Source: a virus
Virus record (IMG/VR): IMGVR_UViG_3300044675_008713
Span: 1-25,374 of that record
Reading direction: 5' to 3' (one strand)
DNA length: 25,374 nt
In this document: positions 1-10,400 of the stretch, piece after piece
Position numbering within the stretch: the stretch's first letter is position 1
How the letters are laid out: every line of letters begins with the position of its first letter
Translations under genes and position numbers: made by a program
Notes under the pieces: generated by a model
Database searches by the model: none
The model's input: only the letters and a program-made list of their open reading frames with translations
What the model was told of the DNA's origin: nothing

Positions 1-170
1 GAGACACGACAATTTGTCATAGAATTTTTGATGGAAAATATTTTCCACCCAAAGTTCGTTATACCGTTGACGTACGACCATTTTTGAAAGACATTCTCAG
101 AGAATTAACTGACATTTTTTCAGAACAGAGATTAAGTTATCAATATTTGGATTTTGATTTGAGTAAGTGA
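1..170 (+). CDS. 3' end of an unidentified upstream gene (partial)
   Basis: An open frame enters from the left edge (first full codon at base 3) and ends at TGA 168-170, giving 55 C-terminal residues. The other two forward frames hit stops early (bases 20-22 and 85-87), so this is the likely coding frame. The piece is rich in charged and aromatic residues and ends in SYQYLDFDLSK. I do not recognise the family from this fragment. It lies 35 bases upstream of the replicative helicase gene on the same strand, so a replication or recombination role is possible, but that rests on position only. Confidence 0.55.
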   Translation, partial: DTTICHRIFDGKYFPPKVRYTVDVRPFLKDILRELTDIFSEQRLSYQYLDFDLSK

Positions 171-205
171 GTATTTAATAATACACAGGGGAGCATTACA
201 AATAT

Positions 206-1591
206 ATGAACAAAAATTTCGATTACTTAGGAAACACTTTCCAGATTCAGTTATTGAATCAGATAGTGGTAGATAAAGATTTTTCATCATCTATTCTTGA
301 TGTCATCGAGTCAACATACTTTGATAACAAGTATTTCAAAATCCTTTTACAGATGATTAAGGAATACTATGTGAAGTATGAATCAACCCCTAACTTCGAA
401 ACTCTCGAACAAATTATCAAGTCTGAAGTTTCTCAAGAATTAGTTGCAAAAATTGTTTTGGATACACTTAAACAAGTCAAAGAGGCACCGTTTGAGGGTA
501 CACAATTTGTTCAAGAAAAAGCTTTGAAGTTCTGTAAACAACAAGAACTTCAGAAGGCTATGGATAAGGCCCAAAAAATCATCACTCAAGGAGATTTTGA
601 ATCTTACGATAAAGTGGAGGGGTTAGTTAGAGAGGCGTTACAGGTTGGTGAAATAGAGAAAGGTCAAACAGACATTTTTTCGGACTTAGAGACAGTATTA
701 GATGAGGATTATCGACACCCAATACCTATGGGAATACCAGGTATTGACAAACTACTTAAGGGTGGTTTGGCTAAAGGTGAGATTGGTGTAATCCTTGCTC
801 CAACAGGTGTTGGTAAAACAACAATCTTAACGAAGATTGCAAACACAGCGTTTAACTTGGGATACAATGTCCTTCAAGTATTTTTCGAAGACAATCCAAA
901 GATTGTTCAGAGAAAACACTTTACGATTTGGACGGGTATACCACCTGATGAGTTATCGAAACACCGAGAAGATGTGATGAGTAAGGTTACCGAGATACAA
1001 GAAACTATGAAGAACAAACTTGTGTTGAAGAAATTGGCATCGGATACAATGACAATGAATCAAATCAAAAACCAAGTCAGAAAAATTATCGCTGATGGAA
1101 ATAAAATTGATATGATTCTGATGGATTACATCGATTGTGTATTACCTGAGTCAACATCAAGAGATGAGTGGAAAGCGGAAGGTTCGGTGATGAGAGGATT
1201 TGAAGCAATGTGTCACGAACTTAATTTGGTTGGTTGGACCGCTACACAGGGTAACAGAAGTTCTATTTCTGCTGAGGTTGTAACAACAGACCAAATGGGT
1301 GGGTCAATTAAGAAGGCTCAAGTTGGACACGTTATTATTACGGTGGCAAAAACACTTCAACAAAAAGAATTACATTTGGCGACTATAGCGATAACAAAAT
1401 CTCGTTTAGGTAAAGACGGAGTTGTGTTTGAGAATTGTAAATTCAACAACGAACTATTGGAAATCGATACGGAAAGTTCGGTTACATTCTTAGGGTTTGA
1501 AGAACAACAAGAGGAGAAGAAACGAGACAGAGTTAAGGAATTGATGGAGAAGAGAAAACAAAAAGATGAACAACAAAAACAAACAATATAA
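206..1591 (+). CDS. DnaB/T4 gp41-type replicative DNA helicase
   Basis: This 461-residue protein is a RecA-fold hexameric helicase of the DnaB family, which unwinds the fork ahead of the phage polymerase. The first ~160 residues are helical, as expected for the DnaB N-terminal collar domain. A typical linker into the ATPase core follows (PMGIPGIDKLLKGGL, from about residue 174). The Walker A motif PTGVGKTT lies at residues 199-206 and a Walker B-like MDYID at about 306-310. GWTATQGNR near residue 346 fits the motif that precedes the DNA-binding loops. Length matches T4 gp41 (475 aa). The C-terminal ~25 residues are a charged Lys/Glu/Gln tail. The ATG follows an AT-rich leader; a GGGGAG about 13 bases upstream is too distant to be a convincing Shine-Dalgarno. 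nrdB starts 19 bases downstream. A recombinase of the RadA type is less likely because of the long helical N-terminus. Confidence 0.88.
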   Translation: MNKNFDYLGNTFQIQLLNQIVVDKDFSSSILDVIESTYFDNKYFKILLQMIKEYYVKYESTPNFETLEQIIKSEVSQELVAKIVLDTLKQVKEAPFEGTQFVQEKALKFCKQQELQKAMDKAQKIITQGDFESYDKVEGLVREALQVGEIEKGQTDIFSDLETVLDEDYRHPIPMGIPGIDKLLKGGLAKGEIGVILAPTGVGKTTILTKIANTAFNLGYNVLQVFFEDNPKIVQRKHFTIWTGIPPDELSKHREDVMSKVTEIQETMKNKLVLKKLASDTMTMNQIKNQVRKIIADGNKIDMILMDYIDCVLPESTSRDEWKAEGSVMRGFEAMCHELNLVGWTATQGNRSSISAEVVTTDQMGGSIKKAQVGHVIITVAKTLQQKELHLATIAITKSRLGKDGVVFENCKFNNELLEIDTESSVTFLGFEEQQEEKKRDRVKELMEKRKQKDEQQKQTI

Positions 1592-1610
1592 CAAAAACAA
1601 ATAATTAATT

Positions 1611-2558
1611 ATGGAAAAAATTTTAGTAGAGAATCCCGACAGATTTGTTATTTTTCCAATTCAACATGATGACATTTGGGAATTTTATAAATCTCATCAA
1701 GCAGCATTTTGGACTGCGGAAGAAGTTGATTTGACTAATGACATTAGAGATTGGAATAACCTTACCGATAATGAACAATATTTTATAAAGAATATTTTAT
1801 CATTCTTCGCAGCTTCGGATGGTATTGTAAATGAAAACCTTGCAGAGAATTTTTTGAAGGAAGTACAGTATCCTGAGGCAAAGTTTTTCTACGGGTTTCA
1901 ACTGATGATGGAGAATATCCACAGTTTGATGTATTCATTATTGATTGACACTTACATCTCAAACGAGGAGGAAAAACAATTGTGTTTCACGGCACTAGAT
2001 AATCTACCTGCAGTACAGAAAAAAGCGAAATGGGCTTTAGATTGGATTGAGAATTCAACTTTTGCTGAGAGACTTATTGCATTTGCAGCAGTTGAAGGTA
2101 TCTTTTTCTCAGGGTCATTCTGTTCAATCTTTTGGTTGAAATCAAGAGGTATTATGCAAGGACTAAGTAATGCAAACAGTCTAATCTTTAAAGATGAAAA
2201 CCTACACTGTGATTTTGCAATTCACTTGGTAAATAACCACTTGGAAAACAAACCAAGCGAAAAAAGAATTAAAGAAATTCTATTGTCTGCACTCGAGATT
2301 GAGAAAGAATTTATTACAGAATCTCTACCAGTTTCATTAATTGGTATGAACTCTAACTTGATGAAACAATATCTTGAGTTTGTAACCGACGGTCTGTTGG
2401 TTAAGTTTGGATGTAAAAAAGAATTCAACGTTGAACAACCATTCAAATTTATGGAACAAATTGCTGTTGAGACCAAAGGTAACTTTTTTGAGTCAAGAAC
2501 AATGGAATATCAAAAAGCTAAATTGAATGAAACAATATCATTTGATTCTGACTTTTAA
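1611..2558 (+). CDS. nrdB: Ribonucleoside-diphosphate reductase, class Ia small (beta, R2) subunit
   Basis: This subunit carries the diiron-tyrosyl radical cofactor that starts reduction of ribonucleoside diphosphates to deoxy forms, supplying dNTPs for phage replication. All metal ligands can be placed: D40, E101, H104, E162, E196 and H199. The radical tyrosine is Y108, four residues after H104 as in E. coli NrdB. The E162-to-E196 spacing of 34 equals the family spacing. The tail ends in SFDSDF, which resembles the R1-docking peptide of eukaryotic-type R2 proteins (FTLDADF-like) more than E. coli NrdB. At 315 residues it is slightly short but complete. The ATG is preceded by AT-rich sequence with no Shine-Dalgarno. 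It lies between the helicase gene and nrdA, 18 bases before nrdA, in one probable operon. Confidence 0.95.
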   Translation: MEKILVENPDRFVIFPIQHDDIWEFYKSHQAAFWTAEEVDLTNDIRDWNNLTDNEQYFIKNILSFFAASDGIVNENLAENFLKEVQYPEAKFFYGFQLMMENIHSLMYSLLIDTYISNEEEKQLCFTALDNLPAVQKKAKWALDWIENSTFAERLIAFAAVEGIFFSGSFCSIFWLKSRGIMQGLSNANSLIFKDENLHCDFAIHLVNNHLENKPSEKRIKEILLSALEIEKEFITESLPVSLIGMNSNLMKQYLEFVTDGLLVKFGCKKEFNVEQPFKFMEQIAVETKGNFFESRTMEYQKAKLNETISFDSDF

Positions 2559-2576
2559 TTTAATATCTTAATACTT

Positions 2577-5003
2577 ATGATGTCATTAAAAATCAAAAAA
2601 AGAGGGGGGGAAGGAGAGTCTTTCAACCCTCAAAAAATTTATAATAGGATTAAACGTGCTGCAAAAGGGTTGAATGTTAACTCTGATGAAATCTTTATAA
2701 AAGTTATTACGTCAGTACCTACTGAGGGAAACATAACAACTAAAGAGTTGGATAAACTTGTGTACGAGATTGCTGCATCGTATACTGGTAGTCACTACGA
2801 TTATTCAAGATTAGCATCTTCCGTTGCAATTTCTTCATACCACAAAGAAACTGACCCGAGTTTTTCAAATACAATGCATACGTTACATGTTGACGGTGTT
2901 GTTCATGATGACCTAATGTCGATTATTGAAAAATATGGACCAAGTAAAATTGATGAGGTAATTAATCACGATAATGATTATAATTTCGATTACTTTGCTT
3001 GGAGGTCTTTACAGGAAATGTATTTGTTAAAAACACCTGAAGGTAAAGTAATTGAAAGACCTCAACATATGTATATGAGAGTTGCATTGTGGGTAACAAA
3101 TACTTTTGAAGAGGCGATGGATTATTATGAATCTTTGTCAAGTCAACGAATTTCCAAGGCAACTCCAATCATGATTAACTCTGGTACTAAAGTTCCTCAG
3201 TTAGCTTCTTGTGTGTTACATTATAACAACTCAGACTCAAGAGATGGATTACTTAAATCATTGAATGATATTTCAACTTATTCTTCGGATGCTGCGGGTA
3301 TCGGACTGTCTATGTCTAATATTAGAAGTAAAGAAAGTCGGATTAAGTCTTCAGGAGGATTTGCTGGTGGTCTATTAAAGTACTTGAAGATTGTTAATGA
3401 ATCATTAAGATTCTTTAATCAACAGGGAAGAAGACCTGGTAGTGCTGCGATTTATTTAGAACCTTGGCACAAAGATATTATGGACTTGTTGGACATCAAA
3501 AAAAATACAGGTGCTGAAGAACTAAGAGCAAGAGACTTGTTCACAGCGTTGTGGATTCCTGATAATTTTATGAGGGCGGTTAAGAATAACGAAGAATGGT
3601 ATTTGTTCTGTCCTAATGATATCCTCAAGGCAGGTATTAAACCGTTACAAGAGTGCTATGGTGAGGAGTATGAAAAAAATTATCAACTTGCAATTGATGC
3701 GGGTATTGGTAAAAAGGTGAAGGCTCAGGAGATTTGGAGTAAAGTAATTGAATCTCAAGTTGAAACAGGTGTACCATACTTATGTGCTAAAGATAGTGCA
3801 AATAAGAAAACGAACCATCAAAATATTGGTGTGATTAAACAATCTAACCTATGTAATGAAATCTATCAGTATACTGATGAGGAGACAACAGCAATTTGTA
3901 CTCTGTCTTCTATTGTGTTGAAGAACTTTATTGTTGAAGGTAAATTTGATTATACATTACTAATTCATGAAGTAAGAAAGGCGGTTAGAGCGTTGAACAA
4001 TGTTATCGATAAAAATAGTTATTCAACTGCAAAAGGATTAAAAGGTGGTCTTGAACAAAGAGCAATTGCTATTGGAGTTCAAGGACTGGCAGATGTTTTT
4101 TGTTTAATGGACTATTCTTTCACTTCGGATGAGGCTAAGGACTTGAACAAAAAAATATTTGAAGCGATTTATTTTGCGTCAATTACTGAAAGTAATGATT
4201 TGTGTAAGAAAGGAATTAGACACCCTTACGAATTCTTCAAAGGTTCTCCGATGTCAAAAGGTATTTTCCAATTTGATATGTGGGGAGTTAATCCTTCTGA
4301 TTTGAGTTTAGATTGGGATACATTGAAAAAAGACGTTCAAGAATTTGGAGTTTGTAATTCATTGTTTACCGCTCAGATGCCAGTTGCATCATCTGCTAAG
4401 ATTACAGGATCGTTCGAGATGACTGAACCTGCTCACTCAGCGTTATTTAATCGAAGAGTTGTTGGTGGGGAAATTTTGATTGTAAATAAGTATTTGATTA
4501 ATGACTTTGAAAAAATCGGTATTTGGTCTGAGGAATTGAAGAATGAAATTATTTTGAATGAAGGTTCAATTCAAAACATTAACTTCAATCAATATCTCGA
4601 TGTCGAAGACAAGGGATACAACAAAAAAGTTAAAAGAATTGAACACTTAATTCCTAAATACAAAACAATTTGGGAGATATCACAGAGAGAATTAATTGAT
4701 ATGGCGGCGGACAGAGCACCATTTATTGACCAATCTCAATCAATGAACATCTATATGTCAAACCCTACGTTGTCAAAGATTACATCATCTCACTTCCATT
4801 CGTGGGAAAAAGGTTTGAAAACATTGTGTTATTATGTAAGAACTAAGGCGATTTCAACTGGAGCGAAACATTTAGCATTGGATATGTCAAAGGTACAAAA
4901 ACCAAAACCAAATGTTGAGGTTCCTAAGGTAGATTACAGTAACATGAATTTACCACCAAAACCTGAAGGAATAGAAATTGAATGTTTTGGATGTTCTTCG
5001 TAA
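2577..5003 (+). CDS. nrdA: Ribonucleoside-diphosphate reductase, class Ia large (alpha, R1) subunit
   Basis: This is the catalytic subunit that reduces NDPs using the radical generated by NrdB. Residues ~3-90 form an ATP-cone regulatory domain (SFNPQKIYNRIKRAAKG). Active-site residues are visible: C212 (QLASCVL), N424-C426-E428 (SNLCNEI) and C441 (TAICTLSS). The radical-transfer tyrosine pair is Y752-Y753 (KTLCYYVRT). The C-terminal redox pair is C803/C806 (CFGCSS), which accepts electrons from thioredoxin or glutaredoxin. The 15-residue spacing from C426 to C441 matches the eukaryotic-type subgroup rather than E. coli (23). Length 808 is normal. Two ATGs are adjacent (2577 and 2580), so the start is uncertain by one codon. 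A run of seven G's at ~2604-2610 lies in codons 10-12 without breaking the frame. A strong terminator follows. Confidence 0.96.
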   Translation: MMSLKIKKRGGEGESFNPQKIYNRIKRAAKGLNVNSDEIFIKVITSVPTEGNITTKELDKLVYEIAASYTGSHYDYSRLASSVAISSYHKETDPSFSNTMHTLHVDGVVHDDLMSIIEKYGPSKIDEVINHDNDYNFDYFAWRSLQEMYLLKTPEGKVIERPQHMYMRVALWVTNTFEEAMDYYESLSSQRISKATPIMINSGTKVPQLASCVLHYNNSDSRDGLLKSLNDISTYSSDAAGIGLSMSNIRSKESRIKSSGGFAGGLLKYLKIVNESLRFFNQQGRRPGSAAIYLEPWHKDIMDLLDIKKNTGAEELRARDLFTALWIPDNFMRAVKNNEEWYLFCPNDILKAGIKPLQECYGEEYEKNYQLAIDAGIGKKVKAQEIWSKVIESQVETGVPYLCAKDSANKKTNHQNIGVIKQSNLCNEIYQYTDEETTAICTLSSIVLKNFIVEGKFDYTLLIHEVRKAVRALNNVIDKNSYSTAKGLKGGLEQRAIAIGVQGLADVFCLMDYSFTSDEAKDLNKKIFEAIYFASITESNDLCKKGIRHPYEFFKGSPMSKGIFQFDMWGVNPSDLSLDWDTLKKDVQEFGVCNSLFTAQMPVASSAKITGSFEMTEPAHSALFNRRVVGGEILIVNKYLINDFEKIGIWSEELKNEIILNEGSIQNINFNQYLDVEDKGYNKKVKRIEHLIPKYKTIWEISQRELIDMAADRAPFIDQSQSMNIYMSNPTLSKITSSHFHSWEKGLKTLCYYVRTKAISTGAKHLALDMSKVQKPKPNVEVPKVDYSNMNLPPKPEGIEIECFGCSS

Positions 5004-5012
5004 TAAATAATT

Positions 5013-5038
5013 AATCCCGATATATATCGGGATTTTTT
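5013..5038 (+). terminator. Intrinsic terminator after nrdA
   Basis: Bases 5013-5034 form a perfect 22-base palindrome with the GC-rich core ATCCCGAT...ATCGGGAT, followed by a T run at 5033-5038. It begins ten bases after the nrdA stop and separates the replication/nucleotide block from the baseplate block, so it probably ends the helicase-nrdBA transcript. Confidence 0.9.
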
Positions 5039-5046
5039 ATTTTGGG

Positions 5047-5056
5047 CTATTTATAA
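5047..5056 (+). promoter_or_regulatory. Candidate phage (late?) promoter element CTATTTATAA upstream of the gp25-like gene
   Basis: The element lies between the nrdA terminator and the first tail gene, 29 bases before its ATG, where a new promoter is expected. The core TATTTATAA recurs exactly at 7476-7484 and 15847-15855, each time just upstream of a gene. It is the reverse complement of a T4-late-like TTATAAATA, so either the orientation or the exact factor differs from T4. Assignment as a promoter is inference from position and recurrence. Confidence 0.4.
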
Positions 5057-5085
5057 GGAAAAACAAGGGACTTATATTTATCTTT

Positions 5086-5556
5086 ATGGCGAACGGAATT
5101 ACATATGGTATTAATTTTCCATTCAGAGATTCGAGACGAGGTGATTTTTTAGAACTCACCCAGTTAGAATCTCAACAGGTAAAATCTGATTTAATTCACT
5201 TACTTTTAACTAGGAAAGGGAGCAGATATTATTTACCTGAATTTGGAACTAGATTATACGAATTCTTATTTGAACCATTCGATGGTTTGACTTTTGACGC
5301 AATTCAATCAGACATTAGAGATGCGGTTCAACAATTTATGCCGAATCTTTTATTGAATCAAATCACAATTACACCAGCGGATCCTATGGAAGAAGTAGAT
5401 ACCATGATAGGGGAAAACATTATTGGTACGAGTGAATCTCCAATTTATAGATTACCGGGGAAAGGTACTTCAGAATATACTGCAAAAATTAGAATAGATT
5501 ACTCAAATAATAGATCGACTTTTGCTCAAAGTGATTTTGTTATTATTAATATTTAA
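5086..5556 (+). CDS. Baseplate wedge protein, GPW/gp25 family
   Basis: This 156-residue protein matches the T4 gp25 / GPW lysozyme-like fold family, which joins the baseplate wedge to the sheath and nucleates sheath assembly. Visible family features are a helical segment (SQQVKSDLIHLLLTRKGS, ~26-43), then RYYLPEFGTRLYEFLFEP (~44-61), the signature GxR...PEFG region. A following helix reads IQSDIRDAVQQFMP. Most gp25 proteins are ~130 residues; this one has an insert at about 98-130 before the final beta strands. The ATG has an AT-rich leader without Shine-Dalgarno. It is the first gene after the nrdA terminator and sits five bases upstream of the gp6-like gene, a wedge partner in T4, which supports the call. 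Confidence 0.87.
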   Translation: MANGITYGINFPFRDSRRGDFLELTQLESQQVKSDLIHLLLTRKGSRYYLPEFGTRLYEFLFEPFDGLTFDAIQSDIRDAVQQFMPNLLLNQITITPADPMEEVDTMIGENIIGTSESPIYRLPGKGTSEYTAKIRIDYSNNRSTFAQSDFVIINI

Positions 5557-5561
5557 TATAG

Positions 5562-7400
5562 ATGGCGAATCGTAAAATTTCATATACAACTAGAGATTAT
5601 CAGGGGATAAGAACTGAGTTACTAAATTATGTAAGAACCTATTATCCTGAATTAATACAAGATTTCAATGATGCATCTGTATTCTCAGTATTTTTGGATT
5701 TAAATGCCGCAGTTGCTGATAACTTACATTATCACATTGATAGAAGTATTCAAGAAACTGTATTACAATATGCTCAACAGAGGTCTTCAATATATAATAT
5801 AGCAAGAACCTATGGATTGAAACTTCCTGGTCAAAGACCATCAGTTTCTTTAGTAGATTTTTCAATTACGGTACCTGCCTTTGGAGATAAAGAAGATGAA
5901 AGATATCTTGGAATTTTATCTAGAGGGTCACAAGTTTCAGGTGCGGGTATTGTTTTCGAAAACATATACGATGTTGATTTCACATCACCATACAATGCCC
6001 AAGGATTTCCTAACAGATTAAAAATACCTAACTTCAATGCAAATAATATTTTGGTAAATTATACTATTACCAAAAGAGAATTAGTTGTTAATGGTATTAC
6101 TAAAGTTTTCAAAAGGGTTATTACACCAAACGATGTAAAACCATTTTTTGAATTGTTTTTACCTGAAAAAAATGTGTTGGGAATAACTAGTGTGTTACTT
6201 AAGAGTGGAACTGATTATACAAACATACCAACAACTGCAGAATTTTTAGGTGCTGCTAATAAATGGTATGAAGTAGATGCTTTGGCCGAAGATAGAGTTT
6301 TCATCGAAGACCCTACTAAAGTTTCGGACCAACCAGGTATTAAAGTTGGTAGATATATACAAACTCCGAACAGATTTATTAGTGAGTACACACCTGAAGG
6401 TTTCAAAAAGTTAACTTTCGGTGGTGGAACAAATACTGCACAAGATGCTCTTAATCAGTTTACCACATTAGGAACGACGATAGATTTACAGAGATATTCG
6501 AACAACATATCTTTAGGATCTGCTTTAACTCCGAACTCAACGTTATTTGTACAATATAGAATCGGAGGTGGTTTAGGTACTAACTTGGGAACGAATGTTA
6601 TCACTCAGATTGGTACGGTATCATTCTTTGTTAATGGACCATCAGAACTTACCAATTCATCTGTTGTTAATTCTTTAAGATGTAATAACGTTACTGCTGC
6701 AATCGGTGGGGCGGGATTACCATCACTCGAAGAAATTAGAAATTATGTGTCCTTCAATTTCTCAGCTCAAAAAAGAGCAGTTACAGTCCAAGACTATGAG
6801 TCTATTATCAGAAATATGCCATCAGAATTCGGTGCACCTGCCAAGGTTTCTGTTACTGAGAACAATAACAAAATTTTGATTCAATTATTGTCATATGACA
6901 CATCAGGAAAGTTAACGAACATTGTGTCTAATACATTAAGACAAAATGTTGCAACATACCTTTCTAATTATCGAATGATGAATGACTACATATCTATCCT
7001 TACTGCTGAGGTTATTGATTTGAGTCTCGAAGTTTCTATTGTTTTAACTTCCGCTCAGAATTCGGGTCAAGTTATTGCCGATGTTGTGGATAGGATTGCA
7101 ACTTATTTCAACCCTCAAGTAAGGGAGTTAGGACAAAATGTTTATTTATCTGAAATTCAAAGTATCGTACAAAATCAAAATGGAGTTTTAACAGTTTCAG
7201 GTATTAAGGTTTTCAATAATGTGGGGGGTCAGTATTCATCTGCGGAAACTTCTATGGAATATTCCGATCCTGAGACAAGACAAATTGCGCCTGTAGATTC
7301 TACAATTTTTGCGCAACCTTCACAGGTATACCAAATCAGATATCCAAATAAAGACATTAAAGTTTCAGTACAGAACTTTCAGTCTGTTACCTTTACATAA
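5562..7400 (+). CDS. Baseplate wedge protein, T4 gp6 / baseplate J-like
   Basis: This 612-residue protein resembles the gp6/baseplate-J family, which forms the ring linking the baseplate wedges. The N-terminus holds a typical helical region: TTRDYQGIRTELLNYVR, then DFNDASVFSVFLDLNAAVAD and a long helix through NIARTYGLKLPGQRPS (to about residue 90). Pro/Gly-rich beta domains follow. A later block (LEEIRNYVSFNFSAQKRA, then VTVQDYESIIRNMP, ~385-420) is characteristic of J-like proteins. Length is close to T4 gp6 (660). It directly follows the gp25-like gene with a five-base gap, as expected for wedge components. It ends 98 bases before the 1576-aa gene. Assignment is by motif reading only. Confidence 0.82.
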   Translation: MANRKISYTTRDYQGIRTELLNYVRTYYPELIQDFNDASVFSVFLDLNAAVADNLHYHIDRSIQETVLQYAQQRSSIYNIARTYGLKLPGQRPSVSLVDFSITVPAFGDKEDERYLGILSRGSQVSGAGIVFENIYDVDFTSPYNAQGFPNRLKIPNFNANNILVNYTITKRELVVNGITKVFKRVITPNDVKPFFELFLPEKNVLGITSVLLKSGTDYTNIPTTAEFLGAANKWYEVDALAEDRVFIEDPTKVSDQPGIKVGRYIQTPNRFISEYTPEGFKKLTFGGGTNTAQDALNQFTTLGTTIDLQRYSNNISLGSALTPNSTLFVQYRIGGGLGTNLGTNVITQIGTVSFFVNGPSELTNSSVVNSLRCNNVTAAIGGAGLPSLEEIRNYVSFNFSAQKRAVTVQDYESIIRNMPSEFGAPAKVSVTENNNKILIQLLSYDTSGKLTNIVSNTLRQNVATYLSNYRMMNDYISILTAEVIDLSLEVSIVLTSAQNSGQVIADVVDRIATYFNPQVRELGQNVYLSEIQSIVQNQNGVLTVSGIKVFNNVGGQYSSAETSMEYSDPETRQIAPVDSTIFAQPSQVYQIRYPNKDIKVSVQNFQSVTFT

Positions 7401-7475
7401 TCGATTTATTATCCTGAGTATTGGTTTATAATTTAGAATGTGTGTGTTTTCGATTTTTAAAAATTACACATAAAC

Positions 7476-7484
7476 TATTTATAA
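7476..7484 (+). promoter_or_regulatory. Candidate phage (late?) promoter element TATTTATAA before the 1576-aa gene
   Basis: Second exact copy of the nine-base motif, in the 98-base gap 7401-7498, 14 bases upstream of the ATG at 7499. This is the largest gap inside the tail block, consistent with a fresh transcription start. The rest of the gap is AT-rich with only a weak 6-bp inverted repeat (ATGTGT/ACACAT, 7438-7471). Function is inferred. Confidence 0.4.
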
Positions 7485-7498
7485 ACTAAAGATATTAC

Positions 7499-10400
7499 AT
7501 GGGTGATTCATATAGAATTAAGACCGAACTTGGGATTAACAAATCAATTAATGTACAGTTAGACCAAGAGTTTGAGTTCTTAGAAATATTATCTCTAAAA
7601 ATACAGCAAACTGATATCTACACAAGGAGTTGTGCGGATTATGGTGTTTTGGTGGGGAGAGTCACTGCGAATAATGGATTCGGAGTACCGAACGCTAGAG
7701 TTTCAATATTCATTCCTATTGACCAAGTAGATGAATCAAATCCATTAATTACAAGTATATATCCATACAAATCTCCGAATGATAAAAATGAGGATGGATA
7801 TAGATATAATTTACTCCCTTACACTCCTTCCTATTCCAAACATTCTGCAACAGGAACATTACCGACAAAGGCAGATGTTCTGACAGGTAGTACGGCTGTC
7901 GAGATTTATGACAAGTACTATCGATTTACTTCAAAAACCAATGATAGTGGTGATTACATGATTATGGGTGTTCCACTTGGAGAACAAAACATAGTTATGG
8001 ATGTCGACCTTTCAGATATTGGAGAGTTTTCTTTGACTCCTCAAGACCTGATAAGAATCGGTTTGGCAACTGAAGCACAAGTTGCTGGTAACAGATTTCG
8101 TACGTCAAACGACTTAAATTCTTTACCTCAGATAATCAATTTATCTAAAAGGGCAGAAATATCTCCGTTATGGGGAGATCCTGAAATATGCGATATATCC
8201 ATTAATAGATTAGATTTTGATTTACGAGATGATGCTAATGTTGATATTCAGCCAACCTCAGTTTTTATGGGGTCCATGTTTTCTTCTCCTGATAAATTTA
8301 GGATTAGAAAAAATTGTAAACCTAAAGATAATTTAGGTAACTTATGTGATTTGACTTCGGGACCTGGCCAAATATTGGCAATCAGACAAACTGTCCAACA
8401 AGATGAAGATGGAAATCCTGTTTTGGAAGTTTTTGAGTTGGAACAAGCTGGAAATATTATTGATGGTGACGGAACTTGGTTAACTGAATTACCAATGAAT
8501 TTGGACTATGTTGTAACAAATGAATTTGGGGAAAGGGTGTTATCCAACGATACAACTTTAGGTATACCAACTAAAGGGAAATATAGATTCAAAATAAAAT
8601 GGACTCAGCCGAATGATTTAACAATTCAAACAAGAAGACCAAGTTATTTGGTTCCTAACGTAAAAGAATATGGATGGACTACATCCACTTCCGACCCAAC
8701 ATTTAATCCACTTGCGAGTCCAACAGATAAAGATATACAAGAAAGTTCTTATTATTTCGGATTAGCTTGGACTGGTTATACCAATGGATTTACAGGTTCA
8801 GAACAGATAGATAGATTGAACGAAATAATTGATTGTGAGGATACATTCTATGAGTTTCAATTCAATCGAGTTTATACCATTTCCTCACTTATTGACCAAT
8901 ATAAAAAAGGGGGGAGAGGAAGATTTATAGGTATAAAAGAAATTGATGATGATGAATGTGCTAGTACTATCAATAAGTTTCCGGTAAATGATGGATTCAA
9001 AAATTTTGATTTACTGTATTTTTTGTTTTCGATAATTTTTACGGTAATTCAATTCGTTGGGTCAGTTCTTTTAATTGTCGCGCACCTTTTACTGTTTATA
9101 TATACTATTGTAATTCAAGCCTTGTGTTTTTTGTGTGACGTAGAAATCCCTGTAATCAAGGTACGACCGTTTGGATTTATTTGTAGATCTTTAAGGATAA
9201 AATGTGAAGATAAAAGTTTCTTGGTTCGATTACCAATGATAACATATCCCGATTGTCAGTCATGTAGCTGTAAAGATACGAATGTAGAGTCTTCAGCTTT
9301 ATTGAGTGGAACTAATGGAGTATTATCTTATGTTTCTTCACCATCAAGTTATTATGATGGTTTACAATCTTTGTTTGGTTCTGATGGTACACCGTCAGAA
9401 GATGTACAGTTGAAATCTTTAATTTTTTCTGAATCCATTGCAGGTAATAATGATTCTGTTACCGATTTGAATAAATTCAAAACACCAGTGTCACAGGTAG
9501 TCCGATTTTTATCAGATGAGTCGGATGAGAGAAGATATTTTACATATGCAACAAGTCTTACACTGGGAGAAAGAATAAATATATTTAACACCAGAAAATC
9601 GTATTTTGAAGAATTGAATAAAATTAAAGTGACTTTTTCTAAAAATTCAAATTTAGGGAAATATCACTTTGACAACACGGTAACTGTTTTGGCGAACCAA
9701 TTCTATGAATCTGGACAATTATTGACTACAGTCAACCCTGCAACGTCAACCGATAAAAATTTCTTGTATTTGGAACAAACTGACAATGGGTTGGTAAATG
9801 GAATAACGGGAACAACAATACAAGGTGCTACGAACGTAACTGTTAATTATGCTTTAACTGAATTGACAGATAGTAGTGTTTCTTATTCGTTACCAACTGG
9901 TAGTACTGTAACCCGTCAACAATATCCACAAGATAGAGAATATTTACAAGTTGTTACTGCGATAACTATTTCGGAGGCAATCAAAATATGGAATACAAAT
10001 AATTTGGAGGCATTCCCGAATATTTTAAGTGCACCATCAAGAATATTTTTAAGGAAAAAAAGAGGTTTTCCACTTCCAGGATATGAAAATGATGGTAACT
10101 TATTGATTAGTCCACTTTCAGTTTTAGAAAATTTAGATAATCAATACATACTAATTCTACAAAGAGGGGTTGACCCGTATTCTCCGAAATATGATAACGA
10201 ATATAAGTTAGGTCGACTTTTTGGAAAAAACATAGATGATTCTAATCTTACAATAACGGCTACAACTAGATTAAATATACCTATTCAAAAGTTAACGCAG
10301 ACAAATATTTCAGTCCAACCCTTCACCCAAAATGGAATGTTCTATCCATCCTATTTCTTCGAAGCTGGGAATGGTTTTAGTGGGTTTACGACTTCAACAG

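Noticed and set aside
2600-2620. Run of seven G's near the start of nrdA as a frameshift or sequencing error
   Set aside because: The frame is continuous through it, and the ATP-cone sequence before and after it reads in one frame.
5458-5464. GGGAAAG in the gp25-like gene as a slippery site
   Set aside because: It is read as GGG AAA G, not the slippery phase, and the frame continues to a normal family length.
7438-7471. Inverted repeat ATGTGT/ACACAT after the gp6-like gene as a terminator
   Set aside because: The stem is only six base pairs, AT-rich, with a long loop and no T run after it.
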